This document shows positions 1 to 5,871 of a DNA stretch of 5,871 bases, piece by piece; positions within the stretch are counted from its first letter, which is position 1, and every line of letters starts with the position of its first letter. Below the pieces are notes generated by a model. The model saw nothing but the letters and a program-made list of their open reading frames with translations. It ran no database searches and was not told the DNA's origin. The DNA comes from Opitutus sp. GAS368 (GTDB lineage: Bacteria; Verrucomicrobiota; Verrucomicrobiia; Opitutales; UBA953): positions 1 through 5,871 of the forward strand of contig CAMDQP010000070.1 in NCBI GenBank assembly GCA_945906115.1, in the 5' to 3' direction. The position numbers and the translations under genes are program-made.

Positions 1-707
1 CCGTAGCCCATCGTGAGCTTATCCGCCTCGCCAACCGGAGCCACGGGCGTCGACTGCAGGCCCGGCAGCAGGCCGCTCTGCGGGTCGCCGGCCTTGACGT
101 AAGGATCGATTGCGTAGACCGACATCGGTGGCTGCGCACCGGCCAGGCTCTCACCATAGGTCGACTTCGCCTCGCGGCCAAACGTGTAAGCGACGCCGGA
201 GCGGGCCATGAGGTCACCCTCGTAAGAGCAATCGATGAAGACCTTCGCCGCGATAACGCGGGCGCCGGCTTTCGTAGGTGCCGCCGGCGGGCAGCCGGTT
301 TCATCGAACGGCGCCAAATCCAAGCTGATTGCCCGGATGACGCCCGCAGACTTCTCGACCGCGCCAACACGATGCTCAAAGAGCACGGTGACGCCGGCGG
401 ACTTGAGCATCTCGGCAAAGGCCGAGCGGTACTGGGCATCATTGTAGTCCTTTTTTAGAATCGGACGGGTCGAGCCGCTGACGGCTTCTTCCCGGCCCCA
501 GTCGATATGCATCAGGCCACCGCCGGTCATGCCGCCCAGCCAGCGACTCGGCTCAATAACGATGACCTTGGCACCCTCCTTCGCGGCGGCGCACGCGGCC
601 ATCACGCCACTGGCATTTCCGCCGTAGACGCAGACGTCATAGGTGACGGGAGTCTCGGCGCCTAGTGCGATCAGACCGAGGAAAAAGACAGCGATGAGTC
701 GCATCAT
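1..707 (-). CDS. Secreted FAD-dependent oxidoreductase, N-terminal part (runs off the left edge)
   Basis: About 235 N-terminal residues are visible; the C-terminus lies outside the window. Residues 1-17 form a signal peptide (MMRLIAVFFLGLIALGA, likely cleaved after ALGA), so the protein is probably exported. A Rossmann dinucleotide-binding fold follows at about 22-53: strand YDVCVYGG, turn GGNASG, helix, and the acidic strand end VIVIEP, where Glu52 would bind the FAD ribose. Then come LGGMTGGG (57-64), FIDCSYEGDLMA (157-168), a GREA motif (177-180) and YGESLAG (184-190). This set is typical of the FAD_oxidored family (PF12831), which is abundant in Planctomycetes and Verrucomicrobia and often annotated loosely as xanthan lyase or hypothetical. 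The substrate cannot be inferred. The start is well supported: AGGAGG lies seven bases upstream of a tandem ATG ATG. The gene begins 48 bases after the peroxidase stop on the same strand. The family call is firm and the specific reaction unknown. Confidence 0.88.
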   Translation of the reverse strand, partial: MMRLIAVFFLGLIALGAETPVTYDVCVYGGNASGVMAACAAAKEGAKVIVIEPSRWLGGMTGGGLMHIDWGREEAVSGSTRPILKKDYNDAQYRSAFAEMLKSAGVTVLFEHRVGAVEKSAGVIRAISLDLAPFDETGCPPAAPTKAGARVIAAKVFIDCSYEGDLMARSGVAYTFGREAKSTYGESLAGAQPPMSVYAIDPYVKAGDPQSGLLPGLQSTPVAPVGEADKLTMGY

Positions 708-714
708 GGGGTTA

Positions 715-720
715 CCTCCT
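715..720 (-). promoter_or_regulatory. Strong Shine-Dalgarno site of the FAD oxidoreductase gene
   Basis: On the minus strand AGGAGG (within AGGAGGTAA) is a full anti-16S match seven bases before the ATG at 707. It fixes the start of the oxidoreductase and stands out because clpC, DUF423, the peroxidase and nrnA lack a comparable site at normal spacing. Confidence 0.8.
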
Positions 721-755
721 TGGTAAGTCGGCCCGCCTGAAAGTCAAAGCACCGC

Positions 756-1301
756 TTACTTCAAAGCCTTCTCGATGGCCTTCTCGAGAAGTTCCGAGTC
801 AGGCTCGACGTCGGAGCCGAAGCGAGCGATTAGCTTACCGTCGGCGCCGATGAGGAACTTGTTGAAGTTCCAGCCGACCGAGCCGGGGTGGCCGGCATCC
901 TTACCGGTAAGTTTTTCGAACAGGGGGTGGGCGTCATTGCCCTTAATGGCCACCTTCGCGTAAATCGGGAAGGTCACGTTGAAGTTCGTCTTGCAGAACT
1001 TCTTGATCTCCTTTTCCGAAGCCGGCTCCTGGCCGCCGAAGTCATTGCACGGGAAGGCCGCGACGACGAGGCCCTTGGACTTGAAATTATCATACAACGC
1101 CTGAAGACCAGCGTATTGGCGGGTGTAGCCACACTGGCTGGCGACGTTGACGACGAGCCAGGCCTTGCCGCCCTTGACGGCGCCGAGTGTGGTCGCCTTG
1201 CCGTCGATGTCCTTCACCGGAACCGCGAGGAGTCCGGGAGCTTTGTCTTCAGCGTACAGGGAAGTCATGATAAAAGTTATTGCTAGGGCGAGGAGTCGCA
1301 T
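756..1301 (-). CDS. Glutathione peroxidase family protein, Cys type, exported
   Basis: A 181-residue peroxidase that would reduce hydrogen peroxide or organic hydroperoxides in the periplasm. Residues 1-17 are a signal peptide (MRLLALAITFIMTSLYA, cleavage before Glu18). The GPx fold follows: the peroxidatic cysteine Cys57 in NVASQCGYT (no selenocysteine), FPCNDFGGQEP at 83-93, and the Trp144-Asn145 pair in GWNFNKFLI. Cys103 in the helix after FGGQEP sits 46 residues after Cys57, where 2-Cys GPx enzymes carry the resolving cysteine, so thioredoxin is the likelier reductant than glutathione. The tetrad Gln, normally in PCNQFG, is Asp87 here. Length is normal for a GPx plus signal peptide. The chosen ATG retains the signal peptide; it has no well-placed ribosome binding site, and a -10-like element lies six bases upstream, so translation may be leaderless. 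It lies 45 bases after the acidic protein and 48 before the oxidoreductase. Family assignment is secure; the electron donor is inferred. Confidence 0.93.
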   Translation of the reverse strand: MRLLALAITFIMTSLYAEDKAPGLLAVPVKDIDGKATTLGAVKGGKAWLVVNVASQCGYTRQYAGLQALYDNFKSKGLVVAAFPCNDFGGQEPASEKEIKKFCKTNFNVTFPIYAKVAIKGNDAHPLFEKLTGKDAGHPGSVGWNFNKFLIGADGKLIARFGSDVEPDSELLEKAIEKALK

Positions 1302-1307
1302 GGGGAA

Positions 1308-1335
1308 ATCTTAGCCTCGGCCGACCTAGTAGCAA
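1308..1335 (-). promoter_or_regulatory. Possible promoter of the peroxidase gene, giving a leaderless mRNA
   Basis: Reading the minus strand, TTGCTA (1335-1330; 4 of 6 matches to TTGACA) is followed by a 16-base spacer and TAAGAT (1313-1308; 4 of 6 to TATAAT). Only six bases, TTCCCC, separate the -10 element from the ATG at 1301, so transcription would begin at or next to the start codon. This agrees with the lack of a usable Shine-Dalgarno site. Matches of this quality occur by chance, so the call is tentative. Confidence 0.35.
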
Positions 1336-1346
1336 GCGGACGCCGC

Positions 1347-1751
1347 CTATTCGTCGTCCGCTTCCTTGGCCCAAACGGCCGTCAAAACGGCCCGGAAAGC
1401 GTCGGCGTCGACCAAGGTGTCCGGTCGGTCGATGATTTCGATACAGCCGGCGTCCTCCCAGTACTCGCCCTCCTTCTTGATGTTCCAGAAAGCCAGCGCA
1501 AGCGCCTGCCAGAGTTCGAAGCCGTGCAGCTTGCCGCGCGGCATCCAGGCGACGGCGACGGTGACATCTTCCGTCCAATCGGACTCTTCCCAGAGGACGT
1601 CGAACTTACCGCACTCGCTGGGTCCGAGGAACTGCGTCACGAACTCCGTATGCTGAGGACCCGCGTCGAGGAAGTAGCGACAGGCCACCTCGCGGGCGGC
1701 CGGCTCGAGGTCTTCGCCGCCGTCGTCGTGATAAGTGAAAGGCTCCGCCAT
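1347..1751 (-). CDS. Hypothetical acidic protein, 134 residues, family not recognised
   Basis: I do not recognise this protein. It is soluble-looking, with no signal peptide or membrane segment. It is strongly acidic, about 30 Asp+Glu against about 10 Lys+Arg, with acidic ends (HDDGGEDLE near the N-terminus, AKEADDE at the C-terminus). It has seven tryptophans, about 5%, clustered between roughly residues 50 and 130 (VLWEESDW, VAVAWMP, LWQALALAFW, EGEYWED, LTAVW). The pattern looks like a small alpha/beta domain with a central hydrophobic helix near LWQALALAFWNI. Its composition is protein-like, unlike the Arg/Ser-rich overlapping frames, and it fills the gap between DUF423 (35 bases upstream) and the peroxidase (45 bases downstream) on the same strand, so it is probably real and co-transcribed. 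No ribosome binding site has good spacing: GAGG ends one base before the ATG. The next in-frame Met, in AWMPRG near residue 70, would remove half the protein. Confidence 0.72.
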   Translation of the reverse strand: MAEPFTYHDDGGEDLEPAAREVACRYFLDAGPQHTEFVTQFLGPSECGKFDVLWEESDWTEDVTVAVAWMPRGKLHGFELWQALALAFWNIKKEGEYWEDAGCIEIIDRPDTLVDADAFRAVLTAVWAKEADDE

Positions 1752-1786
1752 GCCTCACGGTCGGAGGCCGCAGCGAATTCGGCAAG

Positions 1787-2134
1787 TCAGGATTCCTGGC
1801 GGGAAGTCCAGGCCAGTACGACCCAGCCTGCGATCAGGAACGAGCCACCGATCGGGGTGATCGCTCCGAACCAGCGCGGCGCACCCAAGGCCATGCCGTA
1901 GAGCGTCCCGGCGAAGATGACGCTGCCGACAGCCCAGAGACGAGTGGGCCAGGCGGAACGCCCAGCGATCGCGCCGATGGCGACGGCGTGCGTCAGTAGA
2001 TAGAAGGTCGCGGTCTGCCACCAGCCAGCCGCTTCTGGAATCAGGGCGAGGCGTTCCTTAAACCCGTGGGCGCCGAAGGCCCCCAGCGCGATAGCAATCG
2101 CGCCGAGGAGCCCTGCGGTGACCAGACGATTCAT
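1787..2134 (-). CDS. DUF423 family small inner-membrane protein (YgdD-like)
   Basis: A 115-residue hydrophobic protein with four predicted transmembrane helices, at about 5-22, 41-57, 66-84 and 90-109. Family-typical segments are GAFGAHG (18-24) after the first helix, the WWQTATFYLLTHA stretch (38-50) with Tyr and His inside the second helix, and TPIGG (93-97) at the start of the last. Length and topology match DUF423 (PF04241), whose biochemical role is unknown. The ATG lies three bases after the clpC stop, with no separate ribosome binding site of note, so translation is probably coupled to clpC. Whether it acts with ClpC, for instance as a membrane-stress partner, is speculation; short spacing alone does not show it. 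The family call is firm and the function unknown. Confidence 0.9.
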   Translation of the reverse strand: MNRLVTAGLLGAIAIALGAFGAHGFKERLALIPEAAGWWQTATFYLLTHAVAIGAIAGRSAWPTRLWAVGSVIFAGTLYGMALGAPRWFGAITPIGGSFLIAGWVVLAWTSRQES

Positions 2135-2137
2135 CGC

Positions 2138-4690
<2,553 letters not shown>

Positions 4691-4736
4691 AGAAAGAGGG
4701 TTTTAGGCTAAACGCCCGTAGGGGGTAGTAGCAGGG

Positions 4737-4764
4737 ACTATGCCCGAAGTGCGGATTGGTTCAA
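4737..4764 (-). promoter_or_regulatory. Candidate sigma-70-type promoter of clpC
   Basis: On the minus strand TTGAAC (4764-4759; 4 of 6 to TTGACA), a 16-base spacer and CATAGT (4742-4737; 4 of 6 to TATAAT) lie upstream of clpC. The -10 ends 46 bases before the ATG, predicting a leader of about 40 bases. The position is sensible for the first gene of the run, but the match is modest and PVC-group promoter consensus is poorly defined. Confidence 0.3.
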
Positions 4765-4780
4765 GCGTTCCCCCATGTTA

Positions 4781-4800
4781 GCAAAAACCCCGCCTTTTGC
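4781..4800. repeat. Inverted repeat in the clpC/nrnA divergent intergenic region
   Basis: GCAAAA (4781-4786) and TTTTGC (4795-4800) form perfect six-base arms around an eight-base centre, ACCCCGCC. It lies upstream of the candidate clpC promoter and upstream of the nrnA start, so it could be an operator for either gene or a weak hairpin. The stem is AT-rich and too weak to be a good terminator, and no transcript ends here. A chance occurrence is possible. Confidence 0.35.
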
Positions 4801-4844
4801 CTTTGCCAGTCAGCGACCCCGCCTGTTTCTTAATCCATCAAACC

Positions 4845-5846
4845 ATGGGTATCAGCATGCAAGCGGCGGGCGAGGCCCTCCGAGACCTCGTCAAGGGTCT
4901 TAAAGGCCGGAAAGTGGCCGTATTAGGCCATATGCGGCCCGACGGGGATTGCATCGGCTCGCAGACGGCTCTCTGCCGGATGCTTCTAGCCGAAGGCGTT
5001 GACGCGATCTGCGTGAACCGCGACCGCATCCCCCCGAATCTCGTCCCTTACGCCGAAGGCGTGACGTTCGTCAAAGCGGCCGATTATGACGCGACTGACC
5101 GCGTCGCCGTCACGGTCGACTGTGCCGATGCGTCCCGCGTTGGGACGGAACTGCTCGCCAAGTTCCCCGCCGGCGTCCTGGCCAACATCGACCACCACGC
5201 CTCGAATCCGGATTACGCACAGACCAATATCGTCGTCCGCGAAGCCGCCGCGACCTGCCATATCCTCGCCGCCGGTGCCCTCGCCCAAGGACTCGCCGTC
5301 GACACTATCACCGCCAAGGCCCTGCACCTCGGCATCCTGACCGATACCGGCCGCTTCTGCTACCGCAGCACTACTGCCGACGTCTTCGCGATCATCGCCG
5401 AGCTCGTGCGCCGAGGCGCCGATCCGGCCGAGGCCAACTTCCGCGTCTTCGAACAGGAAAGCCGCGGCAAGCTTGAGCTCACCAAGCGCTTTCTGAACAC
5501 CATCCTCTTCCACGAAGACGGCAAGATCTGCTCCGGCGAGCTCACCCAAGCGGACTACGCCGCCACCGGCACTTCAAAGGAAGACAAGGAAGGCCTCGTT
5601 GAATTCCCCCGCTCCGTCGAAGGCGTCGAGATCGCCGTGCTGATGGAAGAAGGCGCCGATGGCGTCCGTGGCAGCCTGCGCGGCCGCGACCCTAAGCTCC
5701 GCCTCGACCTCTGCGCCGGCAAACTCAACGGCGGCGGCCACATGCTCGCGGCTGGCTTTAACATGCAGGGCTGCCGGTTACCGCAGGACCGCGAGAAGAT
5801 CCTCGGCATCGTCATCGCCCACTATCGCGAATACTCGGCGAAATGA
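4845..5846 (+). CDS. nrnA: DHH/DHHA1 phosphoesterase: NrnA-type oligoribonuclease / pAp phosphatase
   Basis: A 333-residue cytoplasmic enzyme that, in characterised relatives, degrades 2-5-nt nanoRNA to mononucleotides and dephosphorylates pAp to AMP, using Mn2+. The DHH domain has all metal-binding motifs: GHMRPDGDCIGS (28-39; His29, Asp33, Asp35), VDCAD (91-95; Asp92), the signature IDHHASN (115-121; Asp116-His117-His118) and GILTDTGRF (163-171; Asp167). The DHHA1 substrate-binding domain ends in GGGHMLAAGF (296-305), with RGSLRGRD at about 275-282. Length is close to the 310-320 usual for NrnA, and no extra RecJ or CBS domains are present. I take the ATG at 4845; ATG at 4857 is possible, and a TTG at 4797 would add 16 residues with no similarity to the family start. 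No Shine-Dalgarno site precedes any of them. The gene is divergent from clpC and overlaps the next gene by four bases. A related DHH nuclease of slightly different specificity is the only realistic alternative. Confidence 0.92.
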   Translation: MGISMQAAGEALRDLVKGLKGRKVAVLGHMRPDGDCIGSQTALCRMLLAEGVDAICVNRDRIPPNLVPYAEGVTFVKAADYDATDRVAVTVDCADASRVGTELLAKFPAGVLANIDHHASNPDYAQTNIVVREAAATCHILAAGALAQGLAVDTITAKALHLGILTDTGRFCYRSTTADVFAIIAELVRRGADPAEANFRVFEQESRGKLELTKRFLNTILFHEDGKICSGELTQADYAATGTSKEDKEGLVEFPRSVEGVEIAVLMEEGADGVRGSLRGRDPKLRLDLCAGKLNGGGHMLAAGFNMQGCRLPQDREKILGIVIAHYREYSAK

Positions 5847-5871
5847 GCGAACCCGCCGCCGAACCCGCGGG
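5843..5871 (+). CDS. Start of a downstream gene, possibly truB (runs off the right edge)
   Basis: An ATG overlaps the nrnA stop in an ATGA arrangement, typical of translational coupling, and the frame stays open to the window end, giving only MSEPAAEPAG. That is too short to identify. In many bacteria nrnA is followed by truB (tRNA pseudouridine-55 synthase), and a Pro/Ala-rich N-terminal extension would be compatible, but the identity rests on gene order alone. The existence of a coupled gene is likelier than its name. Confidence 0.45.

Noticed and set aside
235..447. Plus-strand 70-residue frame within the oxidoreductase
   Set aside because: The minus strand reads through with clear FAD-oxidoreductase motifs; the plus frame has none.
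708..755. Terminator between the peroxidase and the oxidoreductase
   Set aside because: No GC-rich stem followed by a T run on the minus strand; the gap mainly holds the Shine-Dalgarno site.
993..1133. Selenocysteine in the peroxidase active site
   Set aside because: The active-site codon is a normal Cys codon with no in-frame TGA.
888..1286. Plus-strand 132-residue frame opposite the peroxidase gene
   Set aside because: Same in-register antisense effect; no recognisable domain, and the minus strand has all GPx motifs.
1249..1578. Minus-strand 109-residue frame spanning the peroxidase start and the acidic protein gene
   Set aside because: Arg/Gly-rich translation typical of an out-of-frame reading of GC-rich coding DNA; it overlaps two better genes.
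1524..1901. Plus-strand 125-residue frame opposite the acidic protein and DUF423
   Set aside because: In register with the acidic protein gene and continuing into DUF423 without a domain of its own; the minus-strand DUF423 is unmistakable.
4778..4804. CIRCE (HrcA) or CtsR operator upstream of clpC
   Set aside because: Only the TTAGCA half resembles CIRCE; the second arm reads TTTTGCC rather than GAGTGCTAA. No tandem GGTCAAA heptads for CtsR are visible.
4797..4844. Upstream TTG start for nrnA
   Set aside because: The 16 added residues do not resemble an NrnA N-terminus, there is no ribosome binding site, and ATG at 4845 gives a normal-length protein.
4986..5549. Minus-strand 187-residue frame opposite nrnA
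   Set aside because: In codon register with nrnA, acidic low-complexity translation, no motif; nrnA has complete DHH and DHHA1 motifs.

Overview
This is a GC-rich (roughly 60% by eye), densely packed bacterial chromosome fragment. The gene content fits the Verrucomicrobiota or a related PVC-group lineage. The pointers are a secreted FAD-dependent oxidoreductase of the GGMTGGG / SYEGDLMA / GREA / YGES type common in that group, a full-length ClpC with a UVR middle region, a thioredoxin-type glutathione peroxidase with a signal peptide, and weak or absent Shine-Dalgarno sites at most starts. The phylum call is an inference from gene style; no rRNA or other phylogenetic marker is present.

Layout. 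Positions 1-4690 hold five genes on the minus strand. In transcription order they are clpC (4690-2138), a DUF423 small membrane protein (2134-1787), an unrecognised acidic 134-residue protein (1751-1347), a Cys-type glutathione peroxidase with a signal peptide (1301-756), and the 5' part of a secreted FAD-dependent oxidoreductase (707 to beyond the left edge). The gaps are 3, 35, 45 and 48 bases with no convincing terminator between them, so read-through from clpC is possible. A promoter-like sequence just upstream of the peroxidase suggests it may also be transcribed alone. A 154-base divergent intergenic region (4691-4844) separates clpC from a plus-strand nrnA-type DHH/DHHA1 phosphoesterase gene (4845-5846). 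The nrnA stop overlaps by four bases (ATGA) the start of another gene that runs off the right edge, possibly truB by analogy with gene order in other bacteria.

Function. clpC provides the ATP-driven unfoldase of the ClpCP protease, and the peroxidase removes peroxides in the cell envelope. Their adjacency suggests, but does not prove, a protein-quality and oxidative-stress group. On the other strand, nrnA recycles nanoRNA and pAp and belongs to housekeeping RNA metabolism.

I found no clearly novel system, CRISPR array, RNA gene or mobile element. The points most worth a second look are the possible leaderless start of the peroxidase gene, the Gln-to-Asp change in the peroxidase catalytic tetrad, the unrecognised acidic Trp-rich protein, and the small repeats in the clpC linker and the divergent intergenic region.
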